A stretch of DNA of 64,000 bases, taken from the NCBI GenBank assembly GCA_036897095.1, contig JAYMSP010000112.1:17346-81345 (forward strand), written 5' to 3'. Shown here in pieces: positions 26,294 through 37,700 of this stretch. A program made the translations under genes and the position numbers. The stretch's first letter is position 1. Each line of letters begins with the position of its first letter. The notes beneath the pieces were generated by a model. The model searched no databases, was not told the origin of the DNA, and worked only from the letters and a program-made list of their open reading frames with translations. Source of the DNA: Plantago elongata (Eukaryota; Streptophyta; Magnoliopsida; Lamiales; Plantaginaceae).

Positions 26294-27729
26294 TGTTGTA
26301 ACAACCCAGTCTACTAACGGGCCGAGCGCGGGCCCAAAAATAAGCAACTCTGCGGGTGATACTATACCAACACAAATCATTTCCCGCATACTTTACCCCC
26401 CTAGTACGCAAACCGAAAAACTTCTCAGTTGATCACCCATTCTAAGTTTGTTTAGAGCAAGCACGCATAACTCTAAAATTATCATAAGTGGATTCCCGAA
26501 AAGAAAGTTGCAACTTATTTGTATGATTGACATTTTCAATCTATTTAAGCTCTTTGAAATATGAATTAAAATTCTTGAGCATTACATATATCTTTATATT
26601 TATTTTGAATATTAAATTTTATTTTCCATTTTTCTTAATATAATAAATGATTGGAACTGTACATGTTAGACCAGTAGACCGCAACGCCAACTCATCATTC
26701 ATTCAATGTTGATTACTTGGATGAGCAACTGACAAGTATAGGGTCATCTTAATCAATTAGGTTCAACTTGCAGTTCACTTGCACTTTATTACCCGTCCGA
26801 AGTCCGATCTACCTGCTATAAATTCATATACCAGATTAATTCGAGTCAACTTAATGAAGGCATAATAGAATGATGTACTTACTCCATTCAGAATAAGGTT
26901 TCCGTTTTATATCTTATTTCACATTCGAATAAAAGTTCTCGTTCATTTCAAATTAATTATCCAACCTATCTACATCATTATTTTATCAAAAATAATGAAT
27001 TAATCTTTACTGAGAAACTGTTGGTGTTGTGAGAACACTAGAGGTGTTATAAATTAATAGTATTGCGAACAAATTGAATATAACACTGGTTGCTGAATAA
27101 TTGGAGGGTGACTGATGATATCATATTGAATGTTCATTATAACAAACATACATAATTATACATAACTACTTCGGAAAGTGCAATCAAAATATAGTTTCTT
27201 CATGATCGGAGTATGTCAGAACGTTGGAACCAATGGGTATGGCTCGGATTGAGCAACCTCCAAGTGAAGTTAACACACGAATCACCTAAAAATTAAGGTA
27301 TTTTTCGCAATCAAGAAGTATCTTAATTTGTGTACTTACAAGTACGATGGAAATATTAATACTATAAATCAACTGATTAGGTTAAGCTTAATAATTCTAT
27401 TTGCACTAACTATCGAATGAAGTATTTTACGTAGTCTATAGTTTTAAAGAAAATATGACTCTTAACTTAATTTATGAAAATAATACCGTACCAAAACGAA
27501 GTATTTTCACCGGGTCGAGCTGGCAAGATGAACTCTAGCCACATTCGTGGTCTGTGATGAAACATTCTAGAATCAAGGTTACATCAATTTTTCCTAAAGA
27601 CTTGAAGCTCTTCTTCTCTTCTTATGCACGTACTCGTCATTCATTTTGTCATTCATCTGCACGAATGACCCCTCCTGCGCGCCTACATACCTGTCGAGCT
27701 CCTTAGTTTCAAGTTTTTTATTGTAAATA
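26294..27729. other. Intergenic sequence, nothing supported
   Basis: No gene, RNA or repeat boundary recognised. Directly after the MITE the sequence TGTAACAACCCAGTC and a GC-rich patch (about 26318-26335) resemble an LTR end, but no second border was found. Confidence 0.4.
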
Positions 27730-27732
27730 ATT

Positions 27733-28994
27733 CACTACAAGAATACAACATATTTACGACGCAAAAAGGTGACGAATAACAAGAAATTCGTTGTTAGCTA
27801 GTAACAAATCGCTAGGATTAACGACAAATAACTTTCTTTGTCAACTTCAACGACAAACAGATGTATCCGTCGTTAGAGTAAATAACGGACATATTTAACC
27901 GTCGTTAGAGTTAACGACGGATAAGCTTATCTGTCGCTAAATAGAGATGAATAAAACTATCCGTCTCTATTTAACGACGAATAAATCTATCCATCGTTAA
28001 CTCGTTGGCCGAAAAATGAAATGAAAAAAAAATGAAAATATATCAACGGATAGATCTATCTAATGGCGACAGATAGATCTATTCGTCACTAAAAACACTA
28101 AAAATAACATGTATAACTAGATCCGCCGTCTTCCTCCACTCTTCGTCCTTTTCCTCTTCTTCTCTTCCACCACCCACTTCCCTCTCCTCCACCACTCTAC
28201 GACCACTGCACCACACTCTACCACCACCCGCCTTCCACCTCCACCACCACCCACCTCGCTCTCCACCACCACCACCACTGCTTCTCCATACGTCCACCCG
28301 CCTCGATTTCCACCACCACTACCTTACCTCCACGAGATCCGTCCACCACCATCCCTGAAAAAAGAAGAAGAAAATGGAGATGGGCTGCTCGAGATTCGTC
28401 CACCACACTGCCTCTCCCACCACCACGAGATCTCTCCGTCCACCACCATCTCCGACCACATTAGACTCTATATATGTAATTATTATAATTCTTATTAATT
28501 TTGTAATTTCTTATTGTATTGCATAACTGTAATTTCTTATTAATTGGTGAATATTATATAAAATTGTCAATTTATACGTATTGAATAAAATTATCGGTTT
28601 ATGTGTTTTGAATAATCGTATACAATTGTCGGTTTATCCGTATTGAATATTCGTATATAATTATTAGTTTATCCGAATTGAATAAAATTATCGATTCATC
28701 CGTATCGAATATTCTTATAATATTGTCGAATTTTTTATATTAATTTTTAAAAAAAAGTACAAAAATACTATTTAGCGACGTAATAGTTATCTAACTATCC
28801 GTCGCTAAATATTAGTATTGCAGTCAACGCATTATCCGTCGTTGACTTCGTCATTAGTTAGCTACGGATAAATAACCATCGCAAAATAATTAACGACGAT
28901 CAAAATGACAACAACATCATTATTTGTCGCTAGTCCGCCGTATCGGGATGGGGCTAATGACATATTGTTGTTAGATATCCAGTTTCTTGTAGTG
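27733..28994. mobile_element. Non-autonomous CACTA (En/Spm) element with 3-bp target duplication
   Basis: 1262 bp. Starts CACTACAAGAA and ends TTTCTTGTAGTG, the terminal inverted repeats that name CACTA elements, flanked by the direct repeat ATT (27730-27732 and 28995-28997). Both subterminal zones (27760-28090 and 28770-28950) are packed with short direct and inverted motifs such as CCGTCGTTA, TAACGACGGATA and TATCCGTCGCTAAAT, the expected transposase-binding arrays. The interior (28120-28460) is a CCACCACC-rich stretch, followed by AT-rich repeats (TTTATCCGTATTGAAT). No transposase frame. Confidence 0.92.
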
Positions 28995-28997
28995 ATT

Positions 28998-31940
28998 GAA
29001 GTCGGAACGAATTAAGTATAATATTACTAGCTAACAGTTAAAATTGATCCGTACTACACGTTATTTGTAAGAGAAACTCTCCTGAGAGTCTGGAAAGTCT
29101 AAGAGTCCTACACAAAAAGATTCAGCCACACAACTAATATACGATGATATATAATTTGTAAATATATAAAAATACACAATTTAGACACAACCCCATACAA
29201 TTAATATATAATATTATACGACTCTCAAAACTCTCACAAAAATTAAACCTTTCACGAGCTTTTGTATATTTGTAATGGCATCCCAATAATTTTAGCGTTG
29301 GGCAAAGACCTCTCTAGTCAATCGTATCTGAGTCATAAACCATTTGAGTCTCAGCCAGCCCCTCTTAATTAGTGTAATAGTGTTGACGGGTTTTTAATCG
29401 AACTACGGCTAAGGTAGTTGCAATTCCATTCCTCCTCCAATTGCACAAGCTGGTACATTCTTAATTGAAGGGAGCGAATTATTACTCTGTTTGTCCACTT
29501 GCTTTCCAGAGAATGAATGAATTATTGGATACGTTAAATTGTTGACCGGTTCCATTTCAGGTTTAGCATTTACAATGATTTTCATCTTTTCATTCTTCAC
29601 TTATTTTGGCTTCGAGATCGAGGAGCGGTTTGTCATACTGTTAGAGTTGTCATTTTCCAACTCAAATCGAACATTTATTAAAAAACTTAATTTTAATTAA
29701 AAAATGTCACTCAAATTCTATGATTGTCCCTAAATCTCTACCTAGATTTCTCCCGATAATAGTCTAATCTAACTACCTGATAGCTAATGTACAATTCTGA
29801 CACCATAAAGTATAACTCTGCATATAACACTTGGAATAAATCCTGGAAATGAAGAAGTATGCATGTGTTCACAATCTAATTCGGAGAATACAAAGAACCC
29901 TGAATCAACCGAATAATTACGAAAACAAAAATCAGCACTCTGTGTAACGTGTTTCGGAATAACAAATCTCCATATGTGCATCGAGACCAAAAAGCAACGA
30001 TCAGAAACCCATTCCATCGAGGCTAGACGAACATTTCTTACCTGTGGCTGCTTTTATTCCATGTACATCAGCCATGGCTGCTGAATTTCGCTTGATGTCC
30101 TTTTCATATTAAGCAGAACTTTTATATTTGCTATCCTTTTATCAAATTTAATACTCGACGACTCTACATTCAGTTTGGTAGTTTCTGAAAAAAACTATGG
30201 ATGATGCCGGTAGCCAGCGGTAAACATTATTGTTATGTTTGATTTTCGTCTATATTAATTGTGATTTTTTTAGAAGAGAACAGCACCATGATTTTCTATT
30301 AGGCAGAGTTTTTTTCGAGGAAAAATTGAATGAGATAAAAGAATAAAAGTTGGTATCTTCAAATATACCGTTTGACGAATGAAAAATTCTAAGAATATTT
30401 GTAGGAAACATTTTCCCTGGCGCAGCTTGTTCTTTTTAAAGTAACTCCAAATGAGAAACTTAAAATCTCCTGAACAAAGATGTTTTTATAAGATTTTTTT
30501 GCTAAATAAGCTCTGATATGGATACTGTTAGGGTAAGGTTGATAATATTTATTCCAATGAATCCTTTTCATGTATTAGTTGGAAGCAATAAGAGTTAGGA
30601 AGAAAAAAACACCTTTTTTTACAGCACCCCAACAGTGATACTCTACATTCAACCAGTGCCTTGATACTCCATCGGACTCTGGTACGCTGATCATTTCAGG
30701 TTTGGTACTGACACTGTTTTCGACTGGAACTTAGCACCGCGATACCACTAAATATTGGCAGTACCTCGATTAGGCACTGCGATACCACAGTACCACACAC
30801 TAAAGCACCATAATTTTCCTCACTCCCTTATAGTGTGTTGAAACAATAATCCATGATGTTTTTTATGATGAAATGCTGATTTGACTATACGATTTCACAT
30901 GCTAACTTCTGTTTCCTTAAACCACGGACAAATGAAGTCTGTGTTTTTTTCAGTTTTTTTTCCTATAACTTTGTGTTCATCTTAAATATTTTTACAAGTA
31001 AAATGCTATAGCCGGAAAACATTTTCTATTGGATGAGTTCTGATCTTCTTTCTTGTGATCTAACACTGTACAAGTTTTTGAAATTCACATATTAGAATAA
31101 TATTACTTTTGTTATAATTAACACGTCATTTTAATCGAGTTGAAATATGTACGTGTTTAGCGTGTTTAGCGTCTGATGTTTTTTAATTAAGGTAATATAT
31201 ATCTTTTTTAGTTAAATACTATTTAATTTTAATCAAAATTCTCAACAACGTTTTATTATCTAATTAACTTCTGAAGCACTTACAGAAACCTTATAAAATT
31301 TTAATGCTATACTACCAAACTAAAACAATTCATTTAAAATCATTTAATATCGATCAATGCATATCTCATTTAGACTATGTTCCAAATTTAATATTGTGTT
31401 AGGTTCATTTATATTCACTATACTATACTTTACTAGTATTATGATTAATGGGGCCCCGCGTTATTGACGTCCCACTCGGTTTTGAATTTTGACACACAAG
31501 TCGGCCATGATGGCCAATTGCATATAGGACCCGAAGCTAGAATTTTATGATCGGTGGTGCTCAATTTAAAATAATTATTACTACACATAAAGATGAAGAA
31601 ATTTAATTTTTTAAAAAGATAAAATATTAATAAATTTATTAATAAATATATTTATTACATTAAAATATCATATTTATACTAATTTTATCTAATTTGGATA
31701 TTGCTATGTTCATATATTTTCACCAAAAATATATCATATACACAACTTTCGCCCCTAGGACCACCTAATGTCGTCTTTGGTTCAACTTGCTCTTTTATTC
31801 ACACGCAGTATTTAAATTTCTACTATTCTATTGGAACAAAATGGAGGAAATTTTGAAGTGCGGAATGCTTTAGTATTGTTTTAGAAATATTCGTGGAAGA
31901 AAAATCACCCTTTTCATATCTCTTTCTTTTTTTTTTCTTT
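28998..31940. other. Long intergenic stretch, no gene seen
   Basis: AT-rich with many short, unrelated frames and no recognisable protein. Around 30690-30805 a loosely repeated phrase (GCACYGCGATACCAC) occurs twice. No transposon with definable ends was found. Confidence 0.5.
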
Positions 31941-31944
31941 TTTT

Positions 31945-32025
31945 TTAAACGGTTAAAAAATAACTTAAATTTCAAACATATTGGTTAGTGGTGACTTGTA
32001 TTATCAACTCAATTTCACTTCTTGG
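31945..32025 (-). mobile_element. Degenerate SINE remnant
   Basis: On the minus strand it aligns with the 19263-19356 SINE: TTGAGTTGATAATA in the A-box place, TTTGAAATTTAAGT in the B-box place, then TTTTTTAACCGTTT and an A-rich tail. Both boxes are damaged. Pyrimidine-rich flanks (CTCTTTCTTT / CTCTCTTTTT) prevent a firm target-duplication call. Confidence 0.4.
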
Positions 32026-32499
32026 TCTCTCTTTTTTCTCTTCTTTTTACATTAATTTTAATAAGTTCACATCTTTAGTGTGTCTCTGCACGTTTATTTA
32101 TCGTCCACTAACATAAGAATATCTAATACAAGCTTGGTTTTGTGAAGGACTGAAGAACGATCAAGAGGTAGCAAATTAATAACTCTTCCCACAGAAGATA
32201 AAAGTAATTTTTAATAGCCCTGGCAAACAAGAACTTTCAGAACTTATGTTATGTGATCAGCACTCAGCTCAATGTGAACTTTCAAACAAGAACATATGGT
32301 TTGGCGGCGAATTACTTTTCAGGACACTCAAACCGTGTTCAGCGTGGAAGCATGTGGCTCCTCCAATAGTCTCCTAATGACGCGTCATGAGGCCAATCAT
32401 TGTATAACGCACCATGTCATGGTGCGGTATCAGGTGTCGCAGCAGATAATGAGCTGCTGTCGAGAGTCCCCCTCCCCTTTTTATTTTATTTTTTCATGA

Positions 32500-33685
32500 A
32501 TAAATTACATCTAGTATCCTGTTAGATTTTGTTATTACACATACATACATGTTAGTCAAAGAATAACACGTAAGTCATATCAATAAATTTTAATTACATT
32601 TAAATCTATGAATTTGACTTTTGGCAAATTAAATGAATAAAAACAGTCATTTTACCCTCACTGAATTATTAAATTTTAAAATTTACCAAACAATCTATTT
32701 ACAACTCAAGTCCTTGAACAAAATAGAATATCACTTTTCAACTTTCTATTTTTCAGAATATCACCCTTAAAAAATTTAAGAGTTCAATTTAGTCCCCAAA
32801 TTGTTTTGAATTTTACAATTAGGTGTATCAAATTCTCAATTATAAGGTTTTCTAATTTTCATAACTTTCATTTCAGTCCTTGCAACAATTTAAATCAATG
32901 GTTTATGTTCAAGCACCACACTCACCCGCCTCACCACCACCACACGTCCACCACTACAATCCTCCGCCTCACCACCACCACCACCAGTCCATCACCACAG
33001 TCGTCCGCCTCACCACAACGTCCACCACCACAGTCCCGCCTCACCACCACCACAATCCTCCGCCTCACCACCACCAGTCAACTACCACAATCCTCCGTCC
33101 CACCACCACCACCAATTGCTCCCACTACCACCACATCAATTGCTACCACCACTACCACCGATTGCAAGTTGAATAAAGAAGAAGAAGAAGAAGAAGAAGA
33201 AGAAGAAGAAGAAGAAGAAGAAGAAGAAGAAATAAATTGAAGAAGAAGAACGGAGAAGAAGCAGATCGGAGAAGATACGTCCTCACCGACGGTCACCACC
33301 ACAGAACCACTGATCCGATCCGCACTCACTGAAGGGTTCGACCTCCTCCAACCTTCATCCACCAGTCTTCCGCATCATCACCACCACCAGTCCACCACCA
33401 TAGTTCTCCGTCTCACCACCACCGATTGCAAGCAGAATAACGAAGAAGAAGAAGAAGAAGAGAAGAACGGAGAAGAGAAGAACAAATTGGGGACTTTTAA
33501 CAATTTTCTGAAAATTGGTTAAGGGGCTATTTGATTTTATCTCAAATTACTTTAGCAACTTATTTGGTCAACGAAATTTCAGATTTAAGGACCTGGATGT
33601 AATTGTTGACTAACAGGTGTTCAAATAAGATGGATGTATCTAACAGGGATGATATATGTAGGGATGGTATATGTAATTGATCATT
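32500..33685. mobile_element. Candidate long-TIR element (Mutator-like?) with CCACCA/GAA interior
   Basis: The left end (about 32500-32635) aligns with the reverse complement of the right end (about 33550-33685): AATTACAT, CCTGTTAGAT, TGTTAGTCAA and TTAAATCT-GAAATTT occur in the same order in both. A second matching block, AGTCCCCAAATTGTT / AGTCCCCAATTTGTT, lies further in. The interior is (CCACCA)n and (GAA)n low-complexity DNA. Long inverted repeats with no transposase suggest a non-autonomous Mutator-like element. A target duplication was not resolved. Confidence 0.5.
33175..33232. repeat. (GAA)n microsatellite
   Basis: About 19 uninterrupted GAA units; it produces artificial poly-Glu (plus) and poly-Ser (minus) reading frames. 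A second, shorter (GAA)n run lies at about 33442-33465. Confidence 0.95.
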
Positions 33686-34731
33686 TTTTTCTTTTTAACT
33701 TTTTTATGTTTTGCCCAATTTTAAACGTGAATAACTCGTAAAATATATATGTAAAAAATCACCAACAGGTTCGTCGAATTTACAAATAGAAACCACTCTT
33801 GATTATGTTTTAATCATTCCATCTCGAACTCATTTTCTCTCTCAATTAAACTTAAAATTGTAAAACTACCTTTAAATATACAATTTTATTAATTTCAACT
33901 TCTAACACTATTATAATATGTTAAATATATTTTTAGAAAAATTAAAAATATTTTTTTCTAAATTTTAAACTTTAATAAATTATAAATCGACTTAAACAAA
34001 TACAATTCTTATTCATTTCAGCATCTTAACACTCTTATAATATAATTAATATGTAACAAAAATATTTAAATAATATAAAATTAAATTCATGACATGACAA
34101 TAAATCATTACCATTACAGCAAAAACATACAACGACGTGTCGTGGCTCGTCACCATGGTCTCAGCATTTTCTTACAACTGCATCTTAATTCCATGTACCA
34201 TGTTCAAATTGTAAGCCGGAAATCAGAAACGTGTCCACTTACACTTATGATGCAATTCAAGAACCAGGTTGCATGCATTGCTCATGATTCAAGAAGCACA
34301 GTGAAAACAGGCGGGCAAATTGTAACTTGTAAGATCCACATTAAAGCTGTCTGAGATCCAATAGAATAGTGATAAAACAGAGTCAATAGAAACTAACTGA
34401 GATCTGTTAACAAGCAAGCATATTACACCATTTCATATCATGCCATAAGACTCCCCTCATGTCAATAAGATATCCCTCGTAAACACAATAAAAACCCTAA
34501 TTTCATGACTACTGGATCCTCATAGCCCCAACCTCGCAAGTTTATTAAGTTAAGAGAACCTTCCTCTTCACGCAGCATCAGCAATATGACACGCGGGCAA
34601 TCTGCAGCTTCAAAAACAAAATTGCAGGTGGGTCTGAATTTCTATATCAACTATCATTCCTCCTAATCCCTTTTCTTGCACTTTTAAGACAACTACCGAG
34701 TACTGATGCTTGATATTACACATTCATAGGC
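33686..34731. other. 3' flank of the ARF gene
   Basis: No supported coding sequence. It should contain the 3' UTR of the minus-strand auxin response factor near 34400-34731. Confidence 0.5.
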
Positions 34732-37700
34732 TTAACCAACAGTTGAAGATTGTTCTTCAGTGCCAACAGCTGCATCTGAAAGGATATTATTGCAGGATTT
34801 CATCCCAGATAGAGGTAGTTTTATCTTCGGCGAAAGCCTCTTGGCTTCCTCTGTGGTATAGATGTATATCTTCCTCACCATGGTGCAAAATTCACTGGCA
34901 AAATTCACCAGAGACAAAATATTAGTGTCAGCATCTCAAGTTGATCCATTAACTTTACTATACTGGCATCTCTCTGAAGCTAGAATACATAATAGTACTC
35001 AGCAATATAATAATAGAAAGTAGAAACGCACAATGCCACCACACTTGTGGAGATAACATAGTCAAAGACCTTTACTTGCAGAATATATTTTCTAATAAAA
35101 AAATGCATGTATAATTTGATACTACCCTAGAGTCTCATCCAAAAGTAATAACGTGGGTGACAACATGAAGTAACAACATTTATTTGCAGATCCACAATGT
35201 TTACTTCTCCGCGCCTAACCTAAAACTTCCCAGGTGGGTGTCATATAAATGAAGGATTGAGGAATTAGTGTGTTAATGAGGGTAACATTGGAGTGTTGAG
35301 GGCACAGAACATACACAAGAGGGAGTTTCAAATGGGAAACACAAAAACATATAGGATCTATCAGGCAAAGCCAAAGAGTACTAGACTGGATACTTTACTC
35401 ATAATAGCACATATGCACTACGAACATGTAAATCTATTGCTTTAAAAAAAAAGAAGGAAATGTATAAACTATACTTAACTGCCAAGGATCATCTCCAACC
35501 ATCATCATGTCATCCTCATCATCAGTGTAAACAACTTGCCATTTTTTATTTGACCCAGAAAGTTCTCCAGAAATTTCAAACATCTCTTCCAGTTTCCGGA
35601 GCAGATCTTCGTAGCAATCAAACCTGGTGAGATCTACTGCTCTCCCAACAGCAATACCTTGCATATGAACCTACACAAATAGCCAAGCAGAAAAAACTGT
35701 AAATATTTTCAGAGACTTTGTTCCAACAAGGAGAAAGACGTGATTGACCACATAATCATAACACACGGAAGTAATGAGTTTCAATCCGTAAGCAAATTAA
35801 CATCAGTTGAAAACACAATACGAAATTGCTCCTTTCTTTATTACTAAGCATAACAAAAAGCCAGGATTCTACACTAGGCATTTCTTCACAGATTCAGTTC
35901 ATCAGGACTTTAATGGATTTCCATTCTTTGTTTACAAGTTTACATATTTTATGTGGTCATTATGCTTTACCATTAACTAATTCTTAGTAAATTGATGTTT
36001 CACTATTGGTAATGCTGTGTTCTATTACCGCATGTACTTTGGCCGAAGTAATAGATTTTTGTCACTAAGGTGCATTTGGTGACTAGCCAAAATTACCTTG
36101 GTGCAGCTTCGTATTTGTTTGCTGTGCAACTCATTGGGGGATCTCAAGCACGATTTATCAGCATCACAACTAACTGAGGGAACATCAGATGCGTTACGAT
36201 TTGATGGTCCAGAATGCTGTTCAGATTCACCATCTTGATATAGGATATTTGGATCCTCAACCACCAGTCCAGATAGGACCGGTGGTGTATCTTCCGCAGC
36301 TGAACGGTCAAGTAACTCAAACCCAAATAATCTGTACCCACTGGCCTGCCTCTTTTCACTTACAGGTGTAATCGACTCTGCAGCAGCTTCTATTTGGTTA
36401 GACTGGGAAGCACTGGAAACCGGCAACAAATTCTGGTTGTAACTTATCATGCAAGTATTGGCGCCAGAACTAAGTTTAGATGATTGATACACGTCAAGTC
36501 CTCGTGAAGGGTCGCGATAAGGAAATGCAGGAGAATCAGCTGGTAATTTCCACATGCCTAGCAAAATTAAATGAATATTCTCAGATCTCCTACATATTTA
36601 ATTGAAGCAGATCCTGGTCAGGACGTACCAGCAGACGATATATAGTACCCAGGGGGAAAAACACATACCAGGGGAAGCTAGATCTTGCGTAGGTGAAGGT
36701 AAAACGGGTGGTCGTGCCCGCTTGTTCCGTTGTTGGATCTGTGGGTTGGGAGGTGTTGATGCAACAAGAGGTTCTATTTCCCAGGGTGAAACTCGATCTG
36801 GCCGTAATATAGTAGAAGGTTCATCCCATTGAACCTGGATTGACACATTGAGTGAGTGATTAGCATAGACGTCATGAAGATCTAAGATAGCACTTATGTT
36901 TGCACTAGCATGATACATACTGTGCCCCGTACAGGAATGTCATCAGACAAAATCATCCTTATGACAGCAAATGAGCTTTATGTTTCAGTAACAAATTTAC
37001 AATTAATAAAGTGTGGATTTCAAATATACAGCGTTGTATAATCACCTTTAAACACCTCCAATCTGAATCAGGCCACTTCGATGATGGATTATCTCCTACG
37101 CCAACAATTGTCCCGCTGAACCTATATAAGCACGTGGTCATTATGAAAAAAGCATAACTAATTCAGGGAAAAAAAATATAGTTCTCAGTGTTTGTTAAAC
37201 CTAACACGTCTATCAGCAGTGGCAATACCTTCTTTCTGGAACTTCGTCACCCTCAAATTTCATCTTAAATCGCATCCCAACTGAGAGCTTATGATTCCGA
37301 GCCTCAATATACTTGTTCAAACTTACAATGAATTCTGACCGACTAGTCCTGGCCACAAATTTTGGAACTTCAATACAGAGCAATACAAGCCAACCACGTT
37401 AAAATGGGAAAAGACAACAATTCTAACCAGGATTGGTAGAATAGACAGAAAGAGAATTTGGTATGCAATCTATAATTCTACAACACAGACATAATTTACA
37501 TTAGAAAAACTAAATCCTCATCAGAAGGATCCCATTTTAAAGAGCTATTTATGGCTGGTATGTTGCACGTATGAAAAACCAGGAATCAAGACAACATTGA
37601 TTTTTAAAGATCCAAAGACATCTAAAGATTGGCAGCAGCAGTCAAAGCATAAGCATATAATTATAACAAATGAGTCATGATAAAAAAATTGTCTTAAAAT

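Noticed and set aside
26294-26340. LTR end (TGTAACAACCC...)
   Set aside because: Only a short resemblance to a gypsy LTR terminus. No second border, polypurine tract or coding remnant nearby.
28079-28406. Gly/Trp-rich protein on the minus strand
   Set aside because: It is a translation of the CCACCACC-rich interior of the CACTA element; no start context, splice sites or family match.
30690-30805. Possible tandem repeat (GCACYGCGATACCAC)
   Set aside because: Only two loose copies with unequal spacing; too weak to call.
32806-33362. Pro/His-rich, poly-Glu and poly-Ser proteins on both strands
   Set aside because: These are translations of (CCACCA)n and (GAA)n simple repeats inside a probable transposon.
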